Source of the DNA: DASRDR01 sp035550795
GTDB taxonomy: Bacteria > Methylomirabilota > Methylomirabilia > Rokubacteriales > DASRDR01
NCBI GenBank assembly: GCA_035550795.1
Contig: DASZOL010000049.1
Location: 3,720 to 67,719, forward strand
DNA length: 64,000 nt
Direction: 5' to 3'
Under the pieces are notes generated by a model. It worked only from the letters and a program-made list of their open reading frames with translations. It searched no databases and had not been told where the DNA came from. Of this stretch, positions 23,859 to 33,602 are shown piece by piece (positions within the stretch are counted from its first letter, which is position 1; the number at the start of each line of letters is the position of its first letter). The position numbers were made by a program, and so were the translations under genes.

Positions 23859-24307
23859 ACGAGGACTTCCAGGACATGCTCGCAGCCCTCCTGGCAAGCG
23901 GCGCGCGCTTCCTGGTCGTCGGAGCCCACGCGCTCGCGGTCCACGGCGTGCCTCGGGCGACGGGGGACCTCGACGTCTGGGTCCTCGCCGACCCGGTCAA
24001 CGCCAAGCGGGTCTGGGCGGCACTGGAACGGTTCGGCGCGCCGGTCGACGCGCTGGGCGCCACACCCGGCGATCTGGCGCGGCCCGGCGTCGTGCTTCAG
24101 ATCGGGTTGCCGCCCCGGCGCATCGATATTCTCACGGATCTGACCGGGGTCGACTTCGAGAGCGCGTGGCGTACGCGCGTGGTGCATCGGATCGGATCAC
24201 TGGAGGTTCCGTTCGTCGACCGGGAGACGTTCATCCGGAACAAGCGGGCCACCGGGCGGCTCCGCGACCTGGCAGACGTGGAGCGGTTGGAGGAGGAAGG
24301 GGGTTGA
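23855..24307 (+). CDS. Stand-alone nucleotidyltransferase (MNT/AbiEii-like fold)
   Basis: A 150-residue minimal nucleotidyltransferase. The active-site motif is VVGAHALAVHGVPRATGDLDVWV: the aspartates of TGDLD are the first two metal ligands, and RRIDILTDL supplies the likely third. A C-terminal helix (RETFIRNKRATGRLRDLADV) is typical of proteins of this group, which includes antitoxin-like MNT domains and AbiEii toxins. The start was set at GTG 23855, within the stop of the upstream small gene; the longer frame from 23759 is low complexity. It could transfer AMP or another nucleotide to a protein or RNA. Family fold is confident, target unknown. Confidence 0.78.
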   Translation: MNEDFQDMLAALLASGARFLVVGAHALAVHGVPRATGDLDVWVLADPVNAKRVWAALERFGAPVDALGATPGDLARPGVVLQIGLPPRRIDILTDLTGVDFESAWRTRVVHRIGSLEVPFVDRETFIRNKRATGRLRDLADVERLEEEGG

Positions 24308-24404
24308 GACGCGGGCGATCGTCGGTGTCGGGGGCGCTGCGCGATCCACACCCGAGCCGGCCCCGTGTGTTCGAGGCCCCGGCTGACCCGGTCGGAAAGC
24401 GCGC

Positions 24405-24433
24405 TTGACACGGGAACCGCGGCCCACTAACGT
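24405..24433 (+). promoter_or_regulatory. Promoter of the trp leader and trpE-trpG-trpS operon
   Basis: TTGACA (24405-24410) is a perfect -35, followed by a 17-base spacer and TAACGT (24428-24433) as -10. Transcription should begin near 24440, just before the leader-peptide ATG at 24444. Confidence 0.7.
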
Positions 24434-24443
24434 TCTCCGCACG

Positions 24444-24545
24444 ATGCCGCACGGTGACCGGGACGTTCGCCGACGGGTCGGGCAGCGCTGGTGGGCGTGG
24501 CGCTGGTGGCGCCCTTGCGCCCAGGAGGGACCCGGACCCCCGTAG
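24444..24545 (+). CDS. trpL: trp operon leader peptide
   Basis: A 33-residue ORF, ATG 24444 to TAG 24543-24545. Residues 15-23 read RWWAWRWWR: five Trp codons (24489-24494, 24498-24500 and 24504-24509) within seven positions, in a genome where Trp is rare. It lies between a good promoter and a terminator-like hairpin, upstream of trpE. This is the layout of a leader peptide whose translation senses charged tRNA-Trp. There is no Shine-Dalgarno; the ATG is only ten bases from the -10, so it may be read leaderless. A short hairpin (GGCGC-CCTT-GCGCC, 24508-24521) directly follows the Trp codons. Confidence 0.8.
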   Translation: MPHGDRDVRRRVGQRWWAWRWWRPCAQEGPGPP

Positions 24546-24578
24546 CGATCACCGGTCGTAGCGAGAGCAGGACGAGTC

Positions 24579-24628
24579 AGAGCCGAGGTGAGCGGGACGG
24601 TCCCCGCGAGCCCCGGCTCTTTTGATTT
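24579..24628 (+). terminator. Attenuator terminator of the trp operon
   Basis: AGAGCCG (24579-24585) pairs with CGGCTCT (24614-24620). An inner stem GCGGG/CCCGC (24592-24596 with 24604-24608) stacks inside. The tail TTTTGATTT follows at once, giving an intrinsic terminator. A competing pairing is possible between GGGACC (24527-24532), at the end of the leader ORF, and GGTCCC (24599-24604), inside the terminator stem, which could act as antiterminator when the ribosome stalls at the Trp codons. The exact fold is inferred by eye. Confidence 0.7.
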
Positions 24629-24704
24629 GTGACGAAGGCAGGCCACCGCCTCGCGAGGGCCCTGGGCCCGAGGCGCGCCGGCCGGACTGAGGAAGGGAGC
24701 CCCG

Positions 24705-26206
24705 ATGTCGACCCGTGCCCATGCGCCGCTGGTCTCCGTTCCCGGCGCCCGCGCCATGCCGGCGGGCGCCCCCAACGTGGTGCCCGTCGCGCGCGAGCTG
24801 CTCGCCGACCTCGAGACGCCGATCTCCGCATACCTGCGCCTCCGCGACATGCCGTCGAGCTTCCTGCTCGAGAGCGTGGAGGGCCCCGAGCAGGTGGCGC
24901 GCTTCTCGGTCCTGGGCGGCGATCCCCGCCTGGTCCTGGAGTGCGACGGCGCGGAGGTCCGGGTGCTCCGGCCCGACGGCACCGTGGTCGAGCGCGGGCG
25001 CCCCCTCGAGACGCTGGCGCACCATCTGGGGCGCTACCGGGCCGCGCGGGACCCGGAGCTGCCTCCCTTCACCGGCGGCTTCCTCGGCTACCTCGGGTAC
25101 GATGCGGTGCGCCTCTGGGAGCGGCTCCCCGCGCGCCCGCCTGACGACCTTGGTCTCCCCGTCTTCCGCCTGGCCCTCATGGACACCGTCGTCGCCTTCG
25201 ACCACCGTCGGCACACGATGCGCATCGTGGCGAACGCGTTCCTCGACGAGGACGGCGGGGCCGAGGCCGCCCACACGCGCGCGCGCGAGCGGATCGACCG
25301 GGTCCTCGATCGCCTGCGGAGTCCGCGCCCGCCCGAGCCGCCGGCGGTGCCGACGGCGCTGGAGCCCCGGTCGAACTGGGCGCCGGACGCCTACTGCGCG
25401 GCCGTGGAGCGCGCGCAGGAGCACATCGCCGCGGGCGACATCTACCAGGTGATCCTGTCCCAGCGCTTCGCGACGCCGGTGCCCGGGCTCGACGCCCTCG
25501 CCCTCTACCGCGCGCTCCGCGTGGTGAACCCCTCGCCGTACATGTTCCTCCTCGACGCGGGGGCCGGGGCCACCCTGGTGGGCTCCTCCCCCGAGCGGCT
25601 GGTCCGCCTCGAGGACGGCCGGATCGAGATGCGACCGCTGGCGGGCACGCGCCCGCGGGGCCGTAACCGGGACGAGGACGAAGCGCACGCGCGCGCGCTC
25701 CTCGCCGATCCGAAGGAGCGCGCCGAGCACGTGATGCTCGTGGACCTCACCCGGAACGACGTGGGCCGTGTCGCGCGCTACGGCTCGGTGCGCGTGAGCG
25801 AGCTGCTGACGATCGAGCGGTACTCCCACGTGATGCACCTCGTCTCCCACGTGGAGGGCTCCCTCGCCCCTGGCCGGTCGCCGTGGGAGGTCCTGCAGGC
25901 GGTGTTCCCGCACGGCACCGTGAGCGGGGCGCCGAAGGTCCGGGCCATGGAGATCATCGACGCGCTCGAGCCGGTCGCCCGCGGGCCCTACGCCGGCTGC
26001 GTCGGCTACTTCGGCTTCGACGGATCGCTCAACACGGCCATCACGATCCGCACCGTGCTCGTGCGGAACGGCACGGCCTACGTCCAAGCTGGCGCGGGCG
26101 TGGTCTACGACTCGGTGCCCGAGCGCGAGCAGGAGGAGTGCGTCGCCAAGGCCCGGGCCCTCATGGCGGCGATCGAGCGGGCCGGACGGACCGGCGGGAG
26201 GGCCTG

Positions 26207-26207
<1 letters not shown>
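24705..26207 (+). CDS. trpE: Anthranilate synthase component I
   Basis: A 500-residue TrpE, the chorismate-using subunit of anthranilate synthase, the first committed step of tryptophan synthesis. The N-terminal domain has the LLES motif (54-57), part of the Trp feedback site. The chorismate-binding domain shows VNPSPYMFLL, GSSPERLVRLEDGRIEMRPL, DLTRNDVGRV and GTVSGAPKVRAMEIID. Length is typical. ATG 24705 has GGAAGGGAG about five bases upstream. The TGA overlaps the trpG ATG by one base (TGATG), so the two subunits are translationally coupled. Controlled by the upstream attenuator. Confidence 0.96.
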
Positions 26208-26829
<622 letters not shown>

Positions 26830-26830
<1 letters not shown>

Positions 26831-27870
26831 TGCTCTCGGGGAGTCGATCCGGCCGTCGCCCGCCGGGCCGGCCGCCGCGCGTCTTCAGCGGCATCCAGCC
26901 GTCCGGGGACATGCACCTCGGGAACTACCTGGGCGCGGTCAAGCGCTGGGTCGACGCGCAGGGGGACAAGGAGAACTACTTCTGCCTCGTCGATCTCCAC
27001 TCGCTCACGGTTCCCCCGGACGCGGAGAGTCTCCGCCGGCAGACCCGCTCGCTCGCCGCCCTCCTGCTGGCCGCCGGCCTCGATCCCGCCCGGTGCACGC
27101 TGTTCGTGCAGAGCCACGTCAGCGCGCACGCCGAGGCCTGCTGGCTCCTCAACTGCGTCACACCGCTCGGCTGGCTCCAGCGCATGACGCAGTACAAGGA
27201 CCGGGCCGCCAGACAGGAGTCCGTCGGCACCGGTCTGCTCGACTACCCGGTCCTGATGGCGGCCGACATCCTGCTCTACGACGCCGACGAGGTCCCGGTG
27301 GGCGAGGACCAGCAACAGCACGTCGAGCTGGCGCGCGACATCGCCGACCGGTTCAACCGGCTGTACGGCGACTTCTTCGTCCTGCCCGCCGCCGTCATCT
27401 CCGAGACCGGCGCGCGCGTGATGGGCCTGGACGACCCGACGGCCAAGATGTCCAAGAGCCGCGCCCACGTCCAGGGCCACGCGGTCCGGATGCTCGACGA
27501 GCCGGACACGATCCGGCGGGCCGTCGCGCGGGCCGTCACCGACTCGGGCAACGAGATCCGCTTCTCGGACGATCCGGCCCGCGCCGGCGTGACCAACCTC
27601 CTCGGCATCTACCAGGCCATCACGCGGAAGACCGCGCAGGCGGTGGAGACCGACTTCGCCTCCGCCCGGGGGTACGGCGACCTCAAGCGGACGGTGGCCG
27701 AGCTCATCGTCGCCGAGCTGACGCCGATCCGGGAGCGTCACGCGGCGCTCGTGCGGGACCCCGGCGAGCTCGACCGGCTCCTCGCGCGCGGCGCGGAACG
27801 CGCCCGCGCGGTCGCCGGCCCCAAGCTGGCCGAGGCGAAGCACCGGATGGGGCTGCTGCTCCCGGCCTAA
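26830..27870 (+). CDS. trpS: Tryptophanyl-tRNA synthetase
   Basis: A 346-residue class I TrpRS. The HIGH-type signature is SGDMHLGN (25-32) and the KMSKS loop is AKMSKS near residue 205. Trp-binding surroundings (GWLQRMTQYKDR, DYPVLMAADILLY, GEDQQQHVELARDIADRFN) are intact. The first 16 residues are a basic extension. ATG 26830 is joined to the trpG stop by TGATG. Its presence as third gene of an attenuated trpE-trpG operon is unusual: the sensor of Trp charging controls production of the charging enzyme itself. It ends 28 bases from the convergent yajQ gene. Confidence 0.96.
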
Positions 27871-27898
27871 CGCCGGGCGGGGGCGCGGGGTCGGCCGG

Positions 27899-28399
27899 CT
27901 ACTCCGAGCGGTAGTTCGTGAACTGCATCTCGATGCCCAGGTCCTGCTCCCTGAGCGTCTTGATCACAGCCTGGAGGTCGTCCCGGTTCTTGCCGAAGAC
28001 CCGGACGTGGTCCTCCTGGATCTGGGCCTGGACCTTGAGCTTCATGTCCTTGATCAGGCGAACGATCTCCTTGGCCTTGTCCATGGGGATCCCCTGCTGG
28101 ACGTCGATCCGCTGGCGCACCGTGCCGCCCGCGGCGGGCTCGACCTTGCCGTAGCTCAGCGCCTTCAGCGGCACGCTCCGGCGGTGCAGCTTCGACTGCA
28201 GCACGTCGAGGACCTGCTTCAGGACGTAGTCGTTGTCCGTGTGGACGGTGATCGCGTCCTTCTCCAGGCCGAGCTCGGTCTTCGTCTGCTTGAGGTCGTA
28301 GCGCGTCTGGACCTCGCGGGTCGCCTGGTGGACCGCGTCGGCGACCGCCTGGGGATCGACCTTGCACGCGACGTCGAAGGAGTTGTCACCCTTGGCCAT
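27899..28399 (-). CDS. yajQ: YajQ-family nucleotide/RNA-binding protein
   Basis: A 166-residue YajQ protein with duplicated ferredoxin-like folds. Family marks are NSFDVACKVD near the start, VQTRYDLKQTKTEL, and the end QDLGIEMQFTNYRSE. Family members bind RNA, GTP or c-di-GMP and have been linked to virulence regulation in Xanthomonas; the role here is unknown. ATG 28399 is preceded by GGAG. It follows the lolA gene by 14 bases and is likely in its transcript. Confidence 0.93.
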   Translation of the reverse strand: MAKGDNSFDVACKVDPQAVADAVHQATREVQTRYDLKQTKTELGLEKDAITVHTDNDYVLKQVLDVLQSKLHRRSVPLKALSYGKVEPAAGGTVRQRIDVQQGIPMDKAKEIVRLIKDMKLKVQAQIQEDHVRVFGKNRDDLQAVIKTLREQDLGIEMQFTNYRSE

Positions 28400-28413
28400 G
28401 GCAGTCTCCGGTT

Positions 28414-29088
28414 TCAGTGCTGGACGACGGCCACCCCCGGCGGGGGCACGAAGACGAACAGCGAGTCGGACAGCCCCGAGTTCACCGTCGTCTCCCCGAA
28501 GCGCACCGACACGGTATTCCCGAGCTCGTCGTGGACGACCGCCTGCCGGACGAGCCAGCTCTTGGGGTCGACCGAGATGATCAGGCGGGCGAGGAGCGGC
28601 TGGGGTCGCTTCGGCGTCAGGTCCAGGACGACCAGGCCCTCGGCGTCGGTCGGCCGGGCCGGATTGAGGAAGCGCACCTCGAAGTGCTCCCGCACCTGGC
28701 CGAGCCCCTGGAGGAAGCTCCCGGCGGGGCCGGCGAGGGCCGCCGGGGCGGCGCTCACGTTCACCTGCTTGAGCTCGGGCGTGTAGATCCACAGCCGCGT
28801 GCCGTCGGACACGATCTGCTGGGGGGTGGGGGTCTGGTACTCCCAGCGGAGGCGCCCGGGCTTCCTGAGGTAGAGCGTCCCGCGGGCGTCGATCGTCTGG
28901 TTCAGCGCCTTGTTGTGCGACGCTTGCCGGAACGGCGCCTTGAGGTCCGTCACGCGCCGCTGGGCCTGCTCGAGGGCGTTCACAGCCTCCTCGAGGGAGG
29001 GCGCGGCCGCCGCGGGGAGCCGGAGCGCACAGGCCAACACGCCCGTGAGGGCAACTACGAGGCAGAACGCGCGAGACCGGACACGCAT
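28414..29088 (-). CDS. lolA: Outer-membrane lipoprotein carrier LolA-like protein
   Basis: A 224-residue periplasmic protein with a signal peptide (LVVALTGVLACALRLPAAAAP, cleavage likely after residue 29). The LolA fold is indicated by QTIDARGTLYLRKPGRLRWE, PQQIVSDGTRLWIYTPELKQ and the late beta strands ending SLFVFVPPPGVAVV. LolA shuttles lipoproteins from the Lol ABC transporter to the outer membrane, so its presence supports a double-membrane cell. ATG 29088 is clear. The neighbouring genes encode YajQ, an unknown Cys-pair protein and FtsK; lolA next to ftsK is a common order. Confidence 0.88.
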   Translation of the reverse strand: MRVRSRAFCLVVALTGVLACALRLPAAAAPSLEEAVNALEQAQRRVTDLKAPFRQASHNKALNQTIDARGTLYLRKPGRLRWEYQTPTPQQIVSDGTRLWIYTPELKQVNVSAAPAALAGPAGSFLQGLGQVREHFEVRFLNPARPTDAEGLVVLDLTPKRPQPLLARLIISVDPKSWLVRQAVVHDELGNTVSVRFGETTVNSGLSDSLFVFVPPPGVAVVQH

Positions 29089-29128
29089 CGCGGCAGCAGA
29101 ATGACGCCGGCCGGGGCCGGTGTCCGGA

Positions 29129-29461
29129 CTAGAGCCCGAGCTCCTCGAGGGCCTCGACGATGACGGCCTTCGACGCGAGGTGGACGTCGTTCAGGTGGAT
29201 CAGGTAGCCGGACAGCCCGTCCGGCAGCTGGAAGGGAATCTCGCACTTCCGGCACCATTCCTGACGCTCCGGGATCTCGATGCGATAGGTCCGGATCACC
29301 CACCGCAGGAGATGGCTCTCCCGGCGGATCCCCACTCGCTGGGTCGGCACGCCGAACGCTTCCTCGAACATCTGCGCCACCGCGCACGCACGGTCTCCGT
29401 CCGTCAGGGTGCCGAACGCCTGCGGGCGCGTGCTCTGTCGCAAGAACTCACTGAGCTTCAT
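29129..29461 (-). CDS. Conserved-looking small protein with a CxxC motif, function unknown
   Basis: A 110-residue soluble protein. The N-terminus (SEFLRQSTRPQAFGTLTDGD) is followed by a helical segment, and the C-terminal half has CRKCEIPFQLPDGLSGYLIH, then LNDVHLASKAVIVEALEEL. The CxxC pair with downstream His residues could bind zinc, but only one pair is present. I do not recognise the family. ATG 29461 lies ten bases from a weak -10; TTGACA is found 18 bases before that (29496-29501). It sits between ftsK and lolA. Confidence 0.65.
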   Translation of the reverse strand: MKLSEFLRQSTRPQAFGTLTDGDRACAVAQMFEEAFGVPTQRVGIRRESHLLRWVIRTYRIEIPERQEWCRKCEIPFQLPDGLSGYLIHLNDVHLASKAVIVEALEELGL

Positions 29462-29471
29462 CGCGCTCCAT

Positions 29472-29501
29472 ACGATGCCCGACCGGCCCCGGCACTGTCA
29501 A
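29472..29501 (-). promoter_or_regulatory. Possible promoter of the CxxC small gene
   Basis: On the minus strand a perfect -35 TTGACA (29496-29501) is followed by an 18-base spacer and CATCGT (29472-29477), a weak -10. It ends ten bases before ATG 29461. Confidence 0.4.
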
Positions 29502-29619
29502 CCACCAGGGAGGCCCGCGGCGTGCGTCAATCTGGCATCGGCCGGGACTCGCCCACACCCCCACCGGTCGTGCCCGGAGAAAGGCCAGGCCCCGTCGCAT
29601 GGGTTCAGGAGATCCGGCT

Positions 29620-31881
29620 TCAGCTCGAGGCGGAGCGACGGAGCAGGTACTCGGGGCCGACGAGTATCTGCCGAGGCTTGGCCCCGTCGCCGGGGCCGAT
29701 GATGCGGTCCTGCTCCATCAGGTCGATGAAGCGCGCGGCCTTCGGATAGCCGAGTCCCATGCGGCGCTGGATGAAGCTGATCGACGCCTGCTTCTGGCTC
29801 ACGACGAGCTCGACCGCGCGCCAGTAGATGTCGTCACGCTCGGCCTCGCCGCCGCCGCCGTTGCCGCCCCGCTCCTCGCGGACGGGCTTCACGAGGCCCT
29901 CCTCGAAGACCGCTTGCCCCTGATCCTTCAGGAAGCGTACCACCTCCCGGACCTCCGGCTCCGAGACCCACGCGCCGTGGATCCGGACCGGGCGGGAGGT
30001 GGCCGGCGGCACGAAGAGCATGTCGCCTCGCCCGATGAGCTGCTCGGCGCCGTTCTGGTCGAGGATCGTGCGCGAGTCCACCTTCGTCGCCGCCTGGAAG
30101 GCGATCCGCGCCGGGAAGTTCGCCTTGATGAGGCCCGTGATCACGTCGACCGAGGGGCGCTGCGTGGCGATGATCAGGTGGATGCCCACCGCCCGCGCGA
30201 TCTGGGCGAGCCGCGCGAGCGAGGTCTCCACCTCCCCCGCCGAGACCATCATCAGGTCGGCCAGCTCGTCCACGATGATGATCCAGTAAGGCAGGCGTTC
30301 GGCCGGCTCGACCTCGCGGTTGTACCCGTCGATGTTCCGGACCGACTTCTCCGCGAGGAGCTTGTACCGCTCGTCCATCCGGCCGACGATCCACCGGAGC
30401 CGGGACGCCGCCTCCTTCGCGTCGGTCACCACCGGTGCCAGCAGGTGCGGGATCCCGTCGTACATGCCGAGCTCGAGGCGCTTGGGATCGATCATGAGGA
30501 AGCGCGCCTCGGCGGGCGTGCGGCGGAACAGGATCGAGCAGATCATCGCGTTGAGGCCGGCGGACTTGCCGGCGCCGGTGGCGCCTGCGACGAGGAGGTG
30601 CGGCATCGACGCCAGGTCGGCGACGGCGGCCTGGCCGACGGCGTCCCGCCCGAGGGCGAGCGGCAAGGCGCTCTTCGCCTCCTTGAACTCCTTCGAGAGC
30701 AGGATGTCGCGCAGGTACACGATGGAGGGCTCGGGGTTCGGGACCTCGATCGCCACGCTGCCCCGCCCCGGCACTGGCCCGAAGACGCGCACCGCGCCGG
30801 CCTTCATCGCGAGGGCCAGGTCGTCGGCCAGGTTCACCACCTGGTTCACCTTGATTCCGGGCCCGGGCTCGAACTCGTATCCCGTGATCACCGGCCCGGG
30901 GTTGATCCGCGCGATGTGCCCCTTGACCCCGAAGTCCTCGAGGCGCTTCCGCAGGAGCTCGGCGTTCTGGCGGAGGTCCTCCTCGCTCTCGACGCGCCGT
31001 CGCTCCGCCGCCGCCGGCGCCTTGAGGAGCGAGACCGGCGGCAGCTGGAACGTCGCCCCCGGGTGGGCGAAGCCGAAGAGCTCCTGCTTCGCGCCACGGC
31101 GCTCCGATGGGCGCGGCCGCTCCTCGCCGGGCGTCGCCCGGTCTCCGGTCAGGCGCGGCCGCTCCTCGGTGCGCGCGGCGCGCGTCCGCTCGGGTGGCCG
31201 CTCGACGGCCGCCTGGAACGGCACCGGCGGCTCCATCGGCCGCGCGATCGCCGGCGCCGGCGGCTCCGGGCGGCGCTCGACCACGATCGGCGCCGGGGGA
31301 GCGGGCGCCGCCGCGCGGGCGGGCTCCGAGCGGCCGAGGCGCGCGAGGCCGGCCAGGCGGGCGGCCAGCGCGCGCGAGAGGCCTGCGTAGGACACCCGGG
31401 TGATGCAGAGGCCCGCCACCGCCACGAGGGTGAGGAGCAGCACCAGACCCCCGACGCCGCCCAGCGTGCGTCGGAGCGCCGCCGCGACGGCCCAGCCCAG
31501 CCATCCGCCCCGGTGAAGCCAGCCGCCCCCCGTCGGCCCCGAGAGCTGCGCCAGGAGGCCCGTGACCGCCAGCAGCCCGAGCCCGGCGCCGATGACCATC
31601 GAGAGCGTCCCCACGGTGACCGGGCGGGTGAAGGCCGCGAACGCCCACGCCATCAGCACCAGGGGCACGAGATAGGCCGCGTAGCCGACGGTCGTGAAGA
31701 GCGCCCACCCCACCCAGAGTCCCACGACACCGACCCGCGCCTCCTGGTCGACCCAGCGGAGCGCGGGATCGTACGAGAGCAGCGCGACGCCGAGGTACGC
31801 GGTGAGTCCGAGGGCCACGACGCCCTGAGCCTCGCGGAGCCACCGCGCCGGGACCTTGGGCCGCGCCTTCGCCCTGGCCAT
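29620..31881 (-). CDS. ftsK: DNA translocase FtsK/SpoIIIE
   Basis: A 753-residue FtsK. The N-terminal part has about four membrane helices (LTAYLGVALLSYDP, GYAAYLVPLVLMAWAFAAF and others). A Pro/Ala/Arg-rich linker spans about 165-265. The motor domain carries Walker A GATGAGKSAGLN near 435, the Walker B region ADLMMVSAGE, and IATQRPSVDVITG. The C-terminal gamma winged helix (SISFIQRRMGLGYPKAARFI) reads KOPS sequences. It clears DNA from the division septum and helps resolve chromosome dimers. ATG 31881 overlaps the RNase J stop (TGATG); a GTG one codon earlier is less likely. The linker is short compared with E. coli FtsK. Confidence 0.95.
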   Translation of the reverse strand: MARAKARPKVPARWLREAQGVVALGLTAYLGVALLSYDPALRWVDQEARVGVVGLWVGWALFTTVGYAAYLVPLVLMAWAFAAFTRPVTVGTLSMVIGAGLGLLAVTGLLAQLSGPTGGGWLHRGGWLGWAVAAALRRTLGGVGGLVLLLTLVAVAGLCITRVSYAGLSRALAARLAGLARLGRSEPARAAAPAPPAPIVVERRPEPPAPAIARPMEPPVPFQAAVERPPERTRAARTEERPRLTGDRATPGEERPRPSERRGAKQELFGFAHPGATFQLPPVSLLKAPAAAERRRVESEEDLRQNAELLRKRLEDFGVKGHIARINPGPVITGYEFEPGPGIKVNQVVNLADDLALAMKAGAVRVFGPVPGRGSVAIEVPNPEPSIVYLRDILLSKEFKEAKSALPLALGRDAVGQAAVADLASMPHLLVAGATGAGKSAGLNAMICSILFRRTPAEARFLMIDPKRLELGMYDGIPHLLAPVVTDAKEAASRLRWIVGRMDERYKLLAEKSVRNIDGYNREVEPAERLPYWIIIVDELADLMMVSAGEVETSLARLAQIARAVGIHLIIATQRPSVDVITGLIKANFPARIAFQAATKVDSRTILDQNGAEQLIGRGDMLFVPPATSRPVRIHGAWVSEPEVREVVRFLKDQGQAVFEEGLVKPVREERGGNGGGGEAERDDIYWRAVELVVSQKQASISFIQRRMGLGYPKAARFIDLMEQDRIIGPGDGAKPRQILVGPEYLLRRSASS

Positions 31882-33593
31882 CACGCCTCGAGGACGAGGG
31901 GCAGCACGACCGGCTTGCGGTCGTACCGCTGGGTGATGAAGCGCCGGAGCGTGCCGCGCAGCAGGGAGGCCAGGGCTTCCCGCGCGAGCGGCGCCTCGCT
32001 CTGGGCGACCAGCGCCTCGCGGACCGCCGCCTTCGCGTCCTCGATCACGGCCTCGGCCTCGCGCTCGTAGACCCAGCCCCGGGAAGCGATCTCCGGGCCT
32101 GCGATGATCGCGCCGGTCTCCCGGCTCACCGTCACCGCGACGACGACCATGCCGTCCTCGGCGAGCAGCTCGCGGTCGCGGAGCACCACCGGCCCCACGT
32201 CGCCGACCCCCTTGCCGTCGACCAGCACGCGGTTGACGTGGACCGGGTCGAGCACGCGCGCGCGGGTCTTGGTGAGCTCGATGCCCTGGCCGTCCTCGAC
32301 GACGAACACGTGCGCGGGCGGGAGCCCGACCTCGCGCGCCAGGCGGGCGTGAGCCAGGAGATGCCGGTACTCTCCGTGGACCGGGACGAAGAACTGCGGC
32401 CGGACGAGGTTCAGCATGAGCTTCAGCTCGTCCCGGGACGCGTGGCCGGAGACGTGGACGAAGGCCACCTCCTCCCAGAGGACCTCCGCGCCCAGGCGAA
32501 GGAGCTGGTTGACCACGCGCGTGATCGTGCGCTCGTGCCCGGGGATGACCCTGGCCGAGAGGACGACGAGATCCCCCTCACCCACCCGGAGGTACTTGTG
32601 CTCGGCGGCCGCCATCAGGGCCAGGGCCGAGTTCGGCTCACCCTGGCTTCCGGTGGACAGGATCACCTGACGATAGGGCGCGAGCCCGGACAGCTCCTCG
32701 AGCGGAAGGACGGCGCCCTCGGGAACACGGAGGTAGCCGAGCTCCCCCGCCAGGCGCACGCTGGTCTCCATGCTCCGCCCGAGGAGGGCGACCTTGCGGC
32801 CGAAGGTGGCCGCGAGGTCCAGCACCTGTTGGATCCGGTGCACGTGCGAGGCGAACGTGGCGACGATGATGCGCCCGGGCGCCCGCCGGAACCGGTCGGT
32901 CAGCGCGCGCCCGACCTCGTGCTCGGACGGCGTGCTCCCGGACCGGTTGACGTTCGTCGAGTCGGCCATGAGGCAGAGGACGCCCCGCTCCCCCAGCTCG
33001 GCGAGGCGGTGGTAGTCCGAGCGCTCGCCGTCGATGGGATGGGGATCGAACTTGAAGTCTCCCGTGTGGACGAGGGTGCCCACCGGCGTCTCGATCCCGT
33101 AGCCGAGCCCGTCCACGACCGAGTGCGTCACCCGGATGGGCTCCACCCGGAACCCGCCGACGTCGAACGCGCGGCGGGGCTCGACCGGGACGAGCCGGGC
33201 GCGGTCCTGAAGCCCGTGCTCGCGGAGGCGCTCGCCGGCCAGCGCGAGCGCCATCCGCGGCCCGTAGACCGGCACGTCCAGCTCGCGGAGCAGGTACGGC
33301 AGCGCGCCGATGTGATCCTCGTGCGCGTGCGTGAGGATCACGCCACGCACCTGCTCGCGCTTCGCGAGGAGGTGCGAGAAGTCGGGAATCACGTAGTCGA
33401 TGCCCGGCATCTCGTCGTCCGGGAACATGAGCCCGCAGTCGACGGCCAGGAGGTCCTCGCCGGACTCGATCAGCATCATGTTGAGGCCGATCTCGCCGAG
33501 GCCGCCGAGCGGGAGGATCCGGACGCCAGGCTCGATCGCAGGGTCCCCCGGGGCCCCGGCCGAAGCGCTGGCCGGGATGACGCGGTCGGTCAT
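31881..33593 (-). CDS. rnj: Ribonuclease J
   Basis: A 570-residue beta-CASP metallo-beta-lactamase RNase with 5'-3' exo- and endonuclease activity in RNA turnover. Zinc motif HAHEDH spans 89-94. DFKFDPHPIDG and the beta-CASP Asp/His region GHASRDELKLMLNL also match, followed by PQFFVPVHGEYRH and the C-terminal dimer domain. ATG 33593 is preceded at nine bases by TGATACGCT, a candidate extended -10. It is coupled to ftsK by a TGATG overlap, an arrangement also seen in other phyla. Confidence 0.95.
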   Translation of the reverse strand: MTDRVIPASASAGAPGDPAIEPGVRILPLGGLGEIGLNMMLIESGEDLLAVDCGLMFPDDEMPGIDYVIPDFSHLLAKREQVRGVILTHAHEDHIGALPYLLRELDVPVYGPRMALALAGERLREHGLQDRARLVPVEPRRAFDVGGFRVEPIRVTHSVVDGLGYGIETPVGTLVHTGDFKFDPHPIDGERSDYHRLAELGERGVLCLMADSTNVNRSGSTPSEHEVGRALTDRFRRAPGRIIVATFASHVHRIQQVLDLAATFGRKVALLGRSMETSVRLAGELGYLRVPEGAVLPLEELSGLAPYRQVILSTGSQGEPNSALALMAAAEHKYLRVGEGDLVVLSARVIPGHERTITRVVNQLLRLGAEVLWEEVAFVHVSGHASRDELKLMLNLVRPQFFVPVHGEYRHLLAHARLAREVGLPPAHVFVVEDGQGIELTKTRARVLDPVHVNRVLVDGKGVGDVGPVVLRDRELLAEDGMVVVAVTVSRETGAIIAGPEIASRGWVYEREAEAVIEDAKAAVREALVAQSEAPLAREALASLLRGTLRRFITQRYDRKPVVLPLVLEA

Positions 33594-33602
33594 ACCGGGG
33601 GT

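Noticed and set aside
24549..26087. 512-codon open frame antisense to trpE
   Set aside because: High GC leaves antisense frames open. The product is Arg/Gly/His-rich low complexity with no domain, and trpE is certain.
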